From the NCBI RefSeq assembly GCF_042682565.1, contig NZ_JBHUIC010000008.1: 64,000 nt of DNA, one strand, 5' to 3'. A program made the translations under genes and the position numbers. The stretch's first letter is position 1; every line of letters starts with the position of its first letter. The notes under the pieces are model-generated. The model saw only the letters and a program-made list of their open reading frames with translations. It had not been told where the DNA came from and ran no database searches. Positions 53,168-61,098 of this stretch are shown piece by piece. The stretch comes from Pistricoccus aurantiacus. Its GTDB lineage: Bacteria > Pseudomonadota > Gammaproteobacteria > Pseudomonadales > Halomonadaceae.

Positions 53168-53528
53168 GGGATTACTCCTGATCGGTGAGTCATGACTCGC
53201 ATTCTGAACTTAGCGGATGTAATAACAACGTATCGATTCTCAACCATTGGCTTACTGAAAGGAAAGGGAGTCTTGCCAATGAGTGTCAAGAGATCTCGCG
53301 ACAAGCACTGACCGCACGCTTTCAGCATTGCCATGAACTTTTAAGGTAACCGTCAGGACGAAACGCGAGACCTGCCCGCGTGAGTGTATTAGACGCATTG
53401 CTCCCTTTTGCTATTGTGTTATCTGGATCTCAAAAGCCGAGCTGATTAAAGCAACAGGAACTCACCCTCCTGTCGCAACCTGATCCTGACAGCGGATCAT
53501 GGAACATGAACACCACTGGAGAACGCAC
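53168..53528. other. Intergenic region before the FdhF/YdeP-type gene
   Basis: About 360 bp between divergent genes. I see no open frame that looks coding and no clear hairpin. The last 60 bases contain an in-frame ATG at 53499, but GGAG before the GTG at 53529 favours the later start. Confidence 0.5.
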
Positions 53529-55814
53529 GTGAGCAAGGAAGACGGTGTAGTCGAGAGTAACGAGCCCGCTGGCGGCTGGGGCTCGGTGAAAGGCATCACT
53601 CGCATATCCATTGAAGCATCGGCGTCTCCGAGCGCAATGGACACGCTGCGCCGGATGAACAAGCCCGGCGGCTTCATGTGCAATTCCTGTGCCTGGCCCA
53701 AGCCCAAGAACTACAGCGCCTTCGAGTTCTGCGAGAACGGCGCCAAGGCGGTGATGTGGGAGCTGACGATGGATCGTTGCACCCCCGCGTTCTGGAAGGA
53801 GCATACCGTACAGGGGTTGCGCTCCTGGACCGATCACGAACTGGAGAAGACCGGTCGATTGACCCAGCCGATGCGCTACGATCCGGACAGCGACCGCTAC
53901 GAAGCCGTCGACTGGGCGACAGCCTTCAACGAGATCGCCAGGGAGCTCAAGGCGCTGGAGCCGGAGAGCGCGGTGTTCTATGCCTCGGGTCACGCCGGTC
54001 TCGAAGCCTCTTATCTCTATGCCCTGATGGCGCGACTGTACGGCAACAACAACCTGCCCCAGAGTTCCAACATGTGCCACGAGACCACCTCCGTGGCGCT
54101 GAAAAAAGTGATCGGCTCGCCGGTGGGCACCATCGTCTGGGAGGATCTGGAGCAGACCGACGCCTTTTTCTTCTTCGGCCAGAACCCGGGCACCAACAGC
54201 CCGCGGTTTCTTCATCCGCTGAAGGATGCCAAGAAGCGCGGCGCCAAGATCGTCACCTTCAATCCCATCATCGAGCAGGGGCTGGTGGCCTTTGTCGACC
54301 CCCAGAGCCCCGTCGACATGGCGACAGGGCATCAGACGAAGATTTCCGATCAGTACCATCAGCTAAGCGCCGGCGGCGATGTGGCCGCCATCATGGGCAT
54401 CTGCAAGCACGTGATCGACGCTGACGAAGCTGCTCAGCGTAACGGCGACAGGCGCATTATCGATGTAGATTTCATCGAGGAGCATACCCAGGGGTTCGAC
54501 AGCTTTCTCGACTCGGTGAAGGCGGCAAACTGGGATGACATCGAATCCGATAGCGGGCTCTCGAAGGCAGCGTTGAAAGATGCCGCTGACGCTTACATTA
54601 AGGCCAAGCGCGTCATCGGCGTGTACGGCATGGGGCTGACCCAGCACACCCATGGCTCCGTCAACGTCGGCATGCTGGTCAATCTGCTGCTGCTGAGGGG
54701 CAATATCGGCAAGCCCGGCGCCGGTGTCTGCCCGGTGCGCGGCCACTCCAACGTTCAGGGCCAGCGCACCGTGGGCATCGCGGAGAAAGCCGAGTTGGTG
54801 CCCATGGACAAGCTGCGCGAGCTCTATGACTTCGAGCCGCCGACCAAGGACGGCGTCACTATCGTCGATATGGTCGAGGGCATCCTCGCCGGCTCGGTCA
54901 AGGCCAGCATGTGCCTGGGCGGCAACCTGCTGCGGGCCGTGCCGGATCAAAAACGCATCGAAGAGGCCTGGTCGCGGCAGAACCTGACAGTGATGGTGTC
55001 CACAAAGCTCAACCGCAGCCATCTCTACCCTGGCAAAGCGGCTTTCATTCTGCCCTGCCTGGGCCGCGCCGAGGTGGATAACCAGGCAAGCGGGCCACAA
55101 TCGATTTCCACGGAAGACAGCTTTGCCATGATCAGTGGCTCTACCGGGCGCCGCTCCCCGGCCTCACGTTATCTAAAGAGCGAGCTTGCCATTGTCACCG
55201 GCATCGCCAAGGCCCTGCTGCCCCCCAACCCCAAGGTGAAGTGGGACGAGTGGACCGCGGATTATTCCCTGGTGCGGGATCTGATCGAGCAGACCTACCC
55301 GGACGACTTCGGTGATTTCAACAAGCGCATGTTCCAGCCCGGCGGCTTCTACCGGGGCATCGCCGCGCATAAACGCATCTGGAAGACGCCAGAGAAAAGG
55401 GCGTTGTTCACGACGCCAAAAATGATGACATCTCGAGGGTACGATCCGAAACCGGGCCGCTACAATCTGCTCACGATCCGCTCCAACGATCAGTTCAACA
55501 CTACCATCTACGGGTATTCGGATCGTTTTCACGGCATCGAAGGCACCCGGGACGTACTGTTGATGAACCCGGAGGACATTGCCCGCGTCGGATTCAAGAA
55601 AGGCGACGTGGTACGGCTGATCACGGACCTGGATGACGGCACGGACCGGCGCCTGGGGGGCCTTGTGATCATGCCCTTCCGCCTTCCCGCGGGAACGGTC
55701 GCGTCCTACTACCCGGAGTGCAACGTACTGGTGCCGGTGACCCATCACGACGTGCTCTCGAAGACCCCAGGCTCGAAATCCGTACCGGTTCGAATCGAGC
55801 GCGAGAGTGCTTGA
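53529..55814 (+). CDS. FdhF/YdeP-family molybdopterin oxidoreductase
   Basis: About 761-residue molybdopterin-dependent oxidoreductase of the formate-dehydrogenase-alpha-like YdeP family. It begins SKEDGVVESNEPAGGWGSVKGI and has a CNSCAWPKP pair near residue 50-55, not the four-Cys Fe-S site of FdhF. The cofactor-binding regions (SGHAGLEASYLYALMARLYGNNNLPQSSNMCHETTS, FGQNPGTNSPR, GNIGKPGAGVCPVRGHSNVQG, TIRSNDQFNTTIYGYSDRFHGIEG) are intact. E. coli YdeP is associated with acid resistance. No FdhD or partner subunit is adjacent. Confidence 0.88.
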   Translation: MSKEDGVVESNEPAGGWGSVKGITRISIEASASPSAMDTLRRMNKPGGFMCNSCAWPKPKNYSAFEFCENGAKAVMWELTMDRCTPAFWKEHTVQGLRSWTDHELEKTGRLTQPMRYDPDSDRYEAVDWATAFNEIARELKALEPESAVFYASGHAGLEASYLYALMARLYGNNNLPQSSNMCHETTSVALKKVIGSPVGTIVWEDLEQTDAFFFFGQNPGTNSPRFLHPLKDAKKRGAKIVTFNPIIEQGLVAFVDPQSPVDMATGHQTKISDQYHQLSAGGDVAAIMGICKHVIDADEAAQRNGDRRIIDVDFIEEHTQGFDSFLDSVKAANWDDIESDSGLSKAALKDAADAYIKAKRVIGVYGMGLTQHTHGSVNVGMLVNLLLLRGNIGKPGAGVCPVRGHSNVQGQRTVGIAEKAELVPMDKLRELYDFEPPTKDGVTIVDMVEGILAGSVKASMCLGGNLLRAVPDQKRIEEAWSRQNLTVMVSTKLNRSHLYPGKAAFILPCLGRAEVDNQASGPQSISTEDSFAMISGSTGRRSPASRYLKSELAIVTGIAKALLPPNPKVKWDEWTADYSLVRDLIEQTYPDDFGDFNKRMFQPGGFYRGIAAHKRIWKTPEKRALFTTPKMMTSRGYDPKPGRYNLLTIRSNDQFNTTIYGYSDRFHGIEGTRDVLLMNPEDIARVGFKKGDVVRLITDLDDGTDRRLGGLVIMPFRLPAGTVASYYPECNVLVPVTHHDVLSKTPGSKSVPVRIERESA

Positions 55815-55946
55815 AATGTTTCTCTCAAGCACTAGTTTGTTGAAAACCTAACGAGTCAACTACACTCCAACCGAATAGGCGCGATACCACTTTCAGGAAA
55901 AACTCGGGCCGCCCTGTCTTCGCCCGATCAGCAAAGGGAGCTTGCC

Positions 55947-56375
55947 GTGATCGCCACTGCCGAACGATCCTATCGAAGCGGGTTGCATCCGCTTCATGGG
56001 GTACTGCTTGCCGGAACCCTGCCGCTCTTTCTCGGCGCCGCGCTGAGCGACTATGCCTACGCCTCGACTTACTACATACAGTGGACCCACTTCGCCTCCT
56101 GGCTGATTGCCGGCGGTCTTGTTTTCAACGGCCTCGCCTTCCTATTTGCACTCATTGGCCTGTTTCGAGCCGATGGGCGTCGTCGGCTTTCCCTCATTTA
56201 CTGCGTTCTACTGCTAGTCACCTGGATACTGGGCTTCATCAATGCGCTGGTTCATGCCCGAGATGCCTGGGGCATGATGCCCACGGGTTTCGTGCTTTCA
56301 ATCATCGTTGCCGTGCTGGCATGCGCGGCGATCTGGCTCGGTTTCTTCCGCCTAAGCGCTGGGGGTAAGTCATGA
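55947..56375 (+). CDS. DUF2231-family membrane protein
   Basis: 142-residue integral membrane protein with four helices, starting at a GTG with AGGGAG upstream. LHPLHGVLLAGTLPLFLGAALSDYAYASTY and IQWTHFASWLIAGGLVF are conserved in DUF2231 proteins, which may bind haem or serve as electron carriers. Its stop overlaps the next ATG (ATGA), so it is coupled to the sugar dehydrogenase gene and may anchor it or accept its electrons. Confidence 0.82.
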   Translation: MIATAERSYRSGLHPLHGVLLAGTLPLFLGAALSDYAYASTYYIQWTHFASWLIAGGLVFNGLAFLFALIGLFRADGRRRLSLIYCVLLLVTWILGFINALVHARDAWGMMPTGFVLSIIVAVLACAAIWLGFFRLSAGGKS

Positions 56376-57673
56376 CGTTTTCCAGCATTCGTTACGCCAT
56401 TTTTCTCTCGATACTGCTGATCGCCGGGACAGCCGGCGCTACCGAAGTGGAACAACCCTACGGCGCCAACCCGACGCTGCCCGAGCCGCAGCGCGGGCTG
56501 TTGCCCGACATGACGATTCCTGAGCCGACGCCCTGGAACGATCAGAAGCCAACGGTGCCCGACGGCTATTCGATTACCGCCATCGCCACCGACCTCAAGG
56601 TGCCACGACAGACACTGGTGCTGCCCAACGGCGATATCCTGGTGGCCGAAGGCAAGGGCGGTGGCAATGCCCCCAAACCGAGACCGAAGGATTTCATTGC
56701 CGGTGTTATCAAGTCGCGAGGCACCACCTCGGTCGAAAGTGGTGACCGATTGACGCTGCTACGAGACAGCGATGGTGACGGCACCTATGAGGAGCAGACG
56801 GTTTTCGCCGAAAACCTCAACGCGCCCTACGGGCTTGCCCTGATCGATAACGATCTTTTCGTGGCCAATCAAGATGCGCTGGTGCGATTCGATTACGAGG
56901 AAGGCCAGACTCAGGCCAGCGGCCCGCCGGAAGTGATCGCTCAGCTACCGTCGCGGATCAATCACCACTGGACCAAGGCGCTCGCCGCAAGCGCGGACGG
57001 TCAATTTCTCTACGTCGGCATTGGCTCCAACAGCAACATCACCGAGCGCGGTATGGCGGCGGAAGTCGACCGGGCCGAAATATGGCAGATCGATGCGGAA
57101 ACCGGCGCGCACAGACCTTATGCCACCGGCCTGCGTAATCCCTCGGCACTGACCGTTCAGCCAGAGACGAATCAGCTTTGGACGGTAGTCAATGAACGTG
57201 ACGAGCTCGGGCCCAATCTGGTGCCCGACTACCTTACCTCCGTTCAGGAAGGCGGCTTCTACGGCTGGCCCTACAGTTACTGGGGACAGCACGTCGATTC
57301 GCGGGTACGCCCGCAGAACCCCGACAAGGTGGAATCGGCAATTTCCCCTGATTACAGCCTCGGCTCACACCGGGCGCCGCTGGGCCTCGATTTCTCCACG
57401 TCCGCCGTGGGCGATGAATTCGCGGAAGGCGTATTCATCGGCGAGCACGGCAGCTGGAATCGCGCCAATCCCGTCGGCTACAAGGTGGTCTTCGTGCCCT
57501 TCAGCAACGGCCAGCCCGACGGCGACCCCATCGATTTCGTGACGGGCTTTCTCACAAGCGACAGCAAGACGCGCGGTCGCCCGGTCGGCGTGACCGTCGC
57601 CCCGGACGGCGCCGTGATTGTTGCCGATGATCTTTCCAACATCGTCTGGCGAGTGACGCGGGAGGGGAATTAG
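56372..57673 (+). CDS. Sorbosone/PQQ-dependent sugar dehydrogenase-like protein
   Basis: 433-residue periplasmic protein: signal peptide (FLSILLIAGTAGATE), then a six-bladed beta-propeller of the soluble PQQ glucose/sorbosone dehydrogenase type. Blocks are LPNGDILVAEGKG, LNAPYGLALIDNDLFVANQDALVRF, YATGLRNPSALTVQPETNQLWTVVNERDELG and FIGEHGSWNRANPVGYKVVFVPF. Donor sugar and the actual cofactor are not certain. It is coupled to the upstream DUF2231 gene. It is the last core gene before the cassette array. Confidence 0.85.
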   Translation: MTFSSIRYAIFLSILLIAGTAGATEVEQPYGANPTLPEPQRGLLPDMTIPEPTPWNDQKPTVPDGYSITAIATDLKVPRQTLVLPNGDILVAEGKGGGNAPKPRPKDFIAGVIKSRGTTSVESGDRLTLLRDSDGDGTYEEQTVFAENLNAPYGLALIDNDLFVANQDALVRFDYEEGQTQASGPPEVIAQLPSRINHHWTKALAASADGQFLYVGIGSNSNITERGMAAEVDRAEIWQIDAETGAHRPYATGLRNPSALTVQPETNQLWTVVNERDELGPNLVPDYLTSVQEGGFYGWPYSYWGQHVDSRVRPQNPDKVESAISPDYSLGSHRAPLGLDFSTSAVGDEFAEGVFIGEHGSWNRANPVGYKVVFVPFSNGQPDGDPIDFVTGFLTSDSKTRGRPVGVTVAPDGAVIVADDLSNIVWRVTREGN

Positions 57674-57707
57674 TGAGGCGTGGAATCGAGCCGCGCCGAT
57701 AAACGGC

Positions 57708-57792
57708 GCATACCGCCGCTCAGCACGCGCGGTTACGGAATGGAGGCGAAGCCGCAATGTAGTAGCCGTCGCCGTGACTGGCCTTGTTATGC
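57708..57792 (-). repeat. attC-like site A (distal end of cassette array)
   Basis: 85-bp imperfect inverted repeat after the cassette gene at 57796. On the minus strand the first core is GCATAAC (57792-57786) and the last is GGTATGC (57714-57708). It should read GTTATGC for a functional core, so the outer core is degenerate. The interior shares a roughly 38-bp stretch with site D. It marks the junction with core DNA. Confidence 0.7.
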
Positions 57793-57795
57793 GGT

Positions 57796-58383
57796 TCACT
57801 TCTTATCTGATAAGTCAGCGGGTGCTTGATTTTCTAAACCAGGCGCTTCGTCCCCTAGTGCTTCTTTGACTCGTGTGTACCAGCCGGTTTCAGAGACAGT
57901 CACACCAAGGATGAATACTGCAATGATTAGACCAATCAACCATTTCACAATGCTCCACGGAGTTTTCAAGACAAGCCCGACCGTTAACTTGGCCGGCCAC
58001 CCTGGCGATGTAGCTGCTTCAACTTCCGTTTGGTCCAGGTCATAGACGATCCGATTGTTTCCTTCCGCCAGAAGGGACTCACGAATCCGTCGAGCCAGTT
58101 CGTGAAGTTCTTGTGCTTGCTCCATGGTAAGCGTTGTTTCAGTACGACTTACATTTTGGAGATTTTTGTAAAATCTTTGAAGCTTGCCAAATGCACCTGC
58201 CTTAAGCGTTCCTTCAAGCTTGAGTTCTTTTGTAATTTCAATAACAAGGCGAATGTTGTCAACAACATGATTGTCGCCAAGCGGTTCAGGTGCTGAGCTG
58301 GCGCCCATTTTGTATTTGACATCATTGAGGTAGCGAATAGCCGTTCCCAATTTTATGAACTTCTTCGCTTGCAATGCATTCAT
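57796..58383 (-). CDS. Cassette-borne hypothetical membrane protein
   Basis: 195-residue protein with no family I recognise. Residues about 1-130 are soluble and helical (MNALQAKKFIKLGTAIRYLN, QAQELHELARRIRESLLAE); one hydrophobic helix (WSIVKWLIGLIIAVFILGVTVS) lies near residue 150, with a short C-terminal tail. It may be anchored with most of the protein in the cytoplasm. It is the last cassette gene of the array, followed by attC site A, and its composition is less GC-rich than the core genes. Confidence 0.7.
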   Translation of the reverse strand: MNALQAKKFIKLGTAIRYLNDVKYKMGASSAPEPLGDNHVVDNIRLVIEITKELKLEGTLKAGAFGKLQRFYKNLQNVSRTETTLTMEQAQELHELARRIRESLLAEGNNRIVYDLDQTEVEAATSPGWPAKLTVGLVLKTPWSIVKWLIGLIIAVFILGVTVSETGWYTRVKEALGDEAPGLENQAPADLSDKK

Positions 58384-58515
58384 GGCTGTTGCCTAGAAAA
58401 AATTCAGGCCTTAATTACTTGTTCAGCGCCTGATTCTAAATTAGAGCCTTGGTCCGCAGAAGGCAGCGGCGCGCGTCAGCGCGTGGAGTTCCCCCAATAA
58501 AATGGACACGCCCCA

Positions 58516-59400
58516 TCAGTTAATTCCCTCGAACTCTATCGGAGTCCGGTAACCAAGGCTACTGTGCAGCCGTCGGCTGTTATAAAAGCCTTCAATATAG
58601 TCTTTTATATGTTTCCGTAATTGCCGCATCGTCACAAAGCTGGTCGCATGCAGCAACTCTCCCTTTAGGGTTTTGAAAAAAGATTCTACCTCGGCATTGT
58701 CCGTGCACTGTCCTGAGCGATTCATACTGTGGCGCACGCCATTCTGATTCAGGAATGCCCGTGTTTTGTGGGCTCGGTACTCTGTGCCACGGTCCGTATG
58801 GAACAGCAGCCCCGCTCTCGGTTGTCTTATGGTAATAGCCTTTCTCAGGGCGCCTTTGGCCAGTGCCGCATTCAGACTTTCATCCAGTCGCCAGCTGACG
58901 ATCCGGCGGGAGAACAAATCCAGAACCACTGCCAGGAACACGTACTTCCGGCCTAGCTTGATGTAGGTGACGTCACCGCTCTATTGCTGATTGACCGCAA
59001 CGGGCTTTTCAACACTCAGGCGATGATTAGGGAGAGCTTTGAGTTCATCACGACGCTTGGTCAGTCGACGATATACGCGCACCGCACGCGCTCTCATGCC
59101 CCATTCATGCATCAGTCGGGCCACACGGTTCTCACCTACCCTTTCACCTTCCCGGCGCAGCGCCTGATAGACCCTGGGACTGCCGTATCGCCCCTTGCTA
59201 TCGTCGTAGACACGGCGGATCTTTAACAGCAATTCAGCGTTCTCAGCGGCTCTCCGACTGGGCTTCCGGTTTGCCCAAGCGTAGTAACCGGACCGGGACA
59301 CCTTAAGGTGCCAGCACAGCGCTTTTACTTCGTGCTCCCGTCGGTGTTTCCAGACGAACCGGTACGCTTCCGTCGTTCCTCGGCCTGAAAACGTTGAAAC
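58516..59400 (-). pseudogene. IS3-family transposase OrfB with an internal amber stop
   Basis: DDE integrase-fold transposase. It is read in the -1 frame after a slippery AAAAAAG at 59406-59400 and continues through AYRFVWKHRREHEVKALCWH and MSRSGYYAWANRKPSRRAAE. An in-frame TAG at 58983-58981 interrupts it between VAVNQQ and SGDVTYIKLGRKY; family members usually have Trp there, so a single TGG-to-TAG change is likely. Downstream, DLFSRRIVSW, FHTDRGTEY and DNAEVESFFKTLK still show the catalytic D, D and E. Without suppression no full transposase is made. Confidence 0.85.
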
Positions 59401-59696
59401 TTTTTTAAAATGTCGTTTTCCTCCTGAAGCTCCGCTATTCGGCGTTTCAGGCGTGTAACCTCATCCTGTTCCTGGATCTTCTGCTTGGCGTCAGCTGGTG
59501 CTTTCTTGACCCGTTTCATGGCGAACTTTCCCTCTCGGTATTCCTTGCGCCAGCGTGACAGCATGAAAGGGTGAATATCCAGCGCTTCGGCCACGCCTTT
59601 CACGCTCCGGTGGGCCTGGTGGCTCCATTCCACTGCTTTAACTTTGAACTCAGTGCTGTACTGCTGGGTTTTCTTCCCCGTGATCATCTCCGGCAT
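59325..59696 (-). CDS. IS3-family transposase OrfA
   Basis: 123-residue DNA-binding protein of the insertion sequence: helix-turn-helix (STEFKVKAVEWSHQAHRSVKGVAEALDIHPFMLSRWRKEY) and a leucine-zipper-like segment (DEVTRLKRRIAELQEENDILKKF). The A6G shift site in KKF allows an OrfAB fusion by -1 frameshifting in active relatives. Its start lies inside the readthrough tail of the fused BrnT-BrnA frame. Confidence 0.87.
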   Translation of the reverse strand: MPEMITGKKTQQYSTEFKVKAVEWSHQAHRSVKGVAEALDIHPFMLSRWRKEYREGKFAMKRVKKAPADAKQKIQEQDEVTRLKRRIAELQEENDILKKFQRFQAEERRKRTGSSGNTDGSTK

Positions 59697-60324
59697 CGCT
59701 CTGCTCCTCTTGCGGAGTTATCGATGCGTGTCCACTAGAGTGGGGGAAGTCCAGCGTCCGCTGGCCTGACTTGTTAGCAGAAATGTCCTTGAGCCCACCG
59801 GAGACATACTTGTGCAGAACACTGGAGACCAGAGACTGGTACGGCAGCCCCTCTTCCATAGCCCGACGCTGAAGCGCCTCCAGATCCCGGCTGGAGATAC
59901 GGATATTGATCCGCTTGTCTTTCTTGACCGTTTCTTCCGCTGCTCTGGTGACATATTCTCGGCGATCAGCGTCCAGATCTGATTCAAACTCTCCAGGCTC
60001 ATAAGCCTCAAGCAACTCTTGCTCTTCAGGATTTAATTTGGTGTTGGCCATACTGCCCCCTAGAAATTTCTTGGTGGCCTTGCGGCTGGGGGTAATCGTC
60101 TTGAGAAAGAACTCCTTGTCACTTTCAACGTACGGCACCAGCCAGGCGTAATCATCAATCCGAACCACAAACAGGCGCTGGTTTGGATACTTGTTCTTGT
60201 TGGGGTGAGGTCCATCATCAAGTAAACCACCAGATTGGAGGGCGAACAGGACGTCTTCAAAAGAGACTCCGCGCTCGCTCATCAACTGCTGGTTTTTTTC
60301 AGCATTCCAGTTAATGTGCTTCAT
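59650..60324 (-). CDS. Fused BrnT-BrnA toxin-antitoxin, with IS-derived tail
   Basis: 224-residue continuous frame. Residues 1-91 are a BrnT-type RNase toxin (RGVSFEDVLFALQSGGLLDD, YPNQRLFVVRIDDYAWLVPYVES, FFLKTITPSRKATKKFLGG). Residues 92 onward are a BrnA-type ribbon-helix-helix antitoxin (MANTKLNPEEQELLEAYEPGE, KRINIRISSRDLEALQRRAMEEGLPYQ). No stop separates them; the neighbouring copy has TGA overlapping the antitoxin ATG. An internal start at 60051 (AGGGGG upstream) may still make free antitoxin. The last 30 or so residues come from readthrough into the attC remnant and the insertion sequence. Confidence 0.85.
   Translation of the reverse strand: MKHINWNAEKNQQLMSERGVSFEDVLFALQSGGLLDDGPHPNKNKYPNQRLFVVRIDDYAWLVPYVESDKEFFLKTITPSRKATKKFLGGSMANTKLNPEEQELLEAYEPGEFESDLDADRREYVTRAAEETVKKDKRINIRISSRDLEALQRRAMEEGLPYQSLVSSVLHKYVSGGLKDISANKSGQRTLDFPHSSGHASITPQEEQSDAGDDHGEENPAVQH
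59754..59779 (-). repeat. attC site B, half remaining right of the insertion sequence
   Basis: On the minus strand TGCTAAC is followed by a stretch containing GGCCAGCGGA and then the IS target GCG. The complementary part (GGCAGCGGC) lies just left of the IS, near 58462-58472. The outer core on that side is not recognisable, so the site is split and probably dead. Confidence 0.6.
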
Positions 60325-60329
60325 GAAAC

Positions 60330-60350
60330 GAGTCTAGCATAGCGTGTGCC
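60330..60350 (-). promoter_or_regulatory. Putative promoter/operator of the fused brnTA cassette
   Basis: On the minus strand it contains GCACACGCTATGCTA shortly before the toxin start. The same element with two extra bases occurs before the other brnT (60974-60992), so it is probably the self-repressed brnTA promoter. Confidence 0.5.
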
Positions 60351-60361
60351 TATTGGCATCT

Positions 60362-60418
60362 TTCTAGCGCCCAAATCAGCCGCGCGTATTTCGCGTCGGC
60401 TGGATTTGCTTGTTAGCT
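60362..60418 (-). repeat. attC site C
   Basis: 57-bp inverted repeat of classic short attC size behind the brnTA cassette. On the minus strand it starts AGCTAAC (60418-60412) and ends GCTAGAA (60368-60362), where GTTAG would be expected. The inner arms AATCCAGCCG and CGGCTGATTT pair with one unpaired base. The antitoxin frame ends inside it. Confidence 0.8.
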
Positions 60419-60690
60419 GTGAGATCTTGCAGTGAGCCAGAAATGTATTTGTGAATGATGCTCGACACAAAAGTTTGGTACGGAATACCCTCTTCCGATG
60501 CTCTTGACTGGATAGCAGTTAAATCCCTGTTTGAGATTCGAATATTTATTCTTTTGTCTTTTTTAAACGTGTTGCTGGCAATCGCCTCCAATTCCTGTTT
60601 GCGGGCTTCAGCTAATACTGATTCAAACTCGCCAGCTTCCACGGCATCAAGCAGAGTTTTCTCTTCTTTCGACAACTTGCCTTTGTTCAT
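60376..60690 (-). CDS. BrnA-type antitoxin (cassette copy)
   Basis: 104-residue ribbon-helix-helix antitoxin. An acidic N-terminal part (MNKGKLSKEEKTLLDAVEAGEFES) would contact the toxin; KDKRINIRISNRDLTAIQSRASEEGIPYQTFVSSIIHKYISG is the DNA-binding fold. It overlaps the brnT stop by 4 bases. The last 14 or so residues are encoded by the attC site, as often happens in integron cassettes. Confidence 0.85.
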   Translation of the reverse strand: MNKGKLSKEEKTLLDAVEAGEFESVLAEARKQELEAIASNTFKKDKRINIRISNRDLTAIQSRASEEGIPYQTFVSSIIHKYISGSLQDLTANKQIQPTRNTRG

Positions 60691-60965
60691 GATCCGCCTC
60701 CAAGGTACAGCTTGGTAAATTTCCTGCTAGGAATAATTGTTTTCAGAAACACTTCATCTTCGCTTTCCACATACGGGACGAGGTGAGCGTATTCTTTTAT
60801 GCAAATGACGAAAATACGTTGATTGGGATAATCGGAGGCGTTTGGATAAGCAATATCATCTAATAGGCCACCATGTTCAATATGAAAGATCGCCTCTTCA
60901 AAGGAAACGCCCCGCCCGACTATAAGCTCCTGATTTTTACCAGGGCTCCAATTGTAGATTTTCAT
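60687..60965 (-). CDS. BrnT-type RNase toxin (cassette copy)
   Basis: 92-residue toxin of the RelE-like BrnT family: VGRGVSFEEAIFHIEHGGLLDD, YPNQRIFVICIKEYAHLVPYVES and FLKTIIPSRKFTKLYLGG, including the basic residues expected for RNA cleavage. It is translated before and coupled to the antitoxin, the usual brnTA order. Its promoter-like element lies at 60974-60992. It is a paralogue of the toxin half of the fused gene. Confidence 0.87.
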   Translation of the reverse strand: MKIYNWSPGKNQELIVGRGVSFEEAIFHIEHGGLLDDIAYPNASDYPNQRIFVICIKEYAHLVPYVESEDEVFLKTIIPSRKFTKLYLGGGS

Positions 60966-60973
60966 GGATGAAA

Positions 60974-60992
60974 GCGTAGCATATGCGTGTGC
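60974..60992 (-). promoter_or_regulatory. Putative promoter/operator of the brnTA cassette
   Basis: Minus-strand GCACACGCATATGCTACGC, nearly identical to the element before the fused brnTA gene. It contains TATGCTA as a possible -10 and a short palindrome (GCATATGC) that the antitoxin may bind. Confidence 0.5.
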
Positions 60993-61014
60993 ACTTTGTC
61001 ATCAGGCCGGAAGC

Positions 61015-61098
61015 AGCTAACGCTTGCAACATGCGCGCCAACGAAATGAAGCCGAAGGCGCAATGTAGTAGGCGTCGCCGTGCCTGCACTGGTTAGCT
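61015..61098 (-). repeat. attC site D
   Basis: 84-bp inverted repeat with perfect outer cores: on the minus strand AGCTAAC (61098-61092) and GTTAGCT (61021-61015). The TAA stop of the preceding gene lies within the first core. The interior closely matches site A, with paired G/C exchanges. It is the clearest attC in the window. Confidence 0.88.

Larger units (their letters stand above)
58484..59753 (-). mobile_element. IS3-family insertion sequence, inactivated, inserted in attC site B
   Basis: 1270-bp element. The ends are inverted repeats, TGGAGTTCCCCCA at 58484 and, on the other strand, TGGACTTCCCCCA at 59753, both followed within 20 bases by TGGACACGC. The target duplication is GCG (58481-58483 and 59754-59756). 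It carries orfA and a damaged orfB with a typical A6G frameshift signal. It splits the attC site behind the BrnT-BrnA cassette. Confidence 0.9.
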
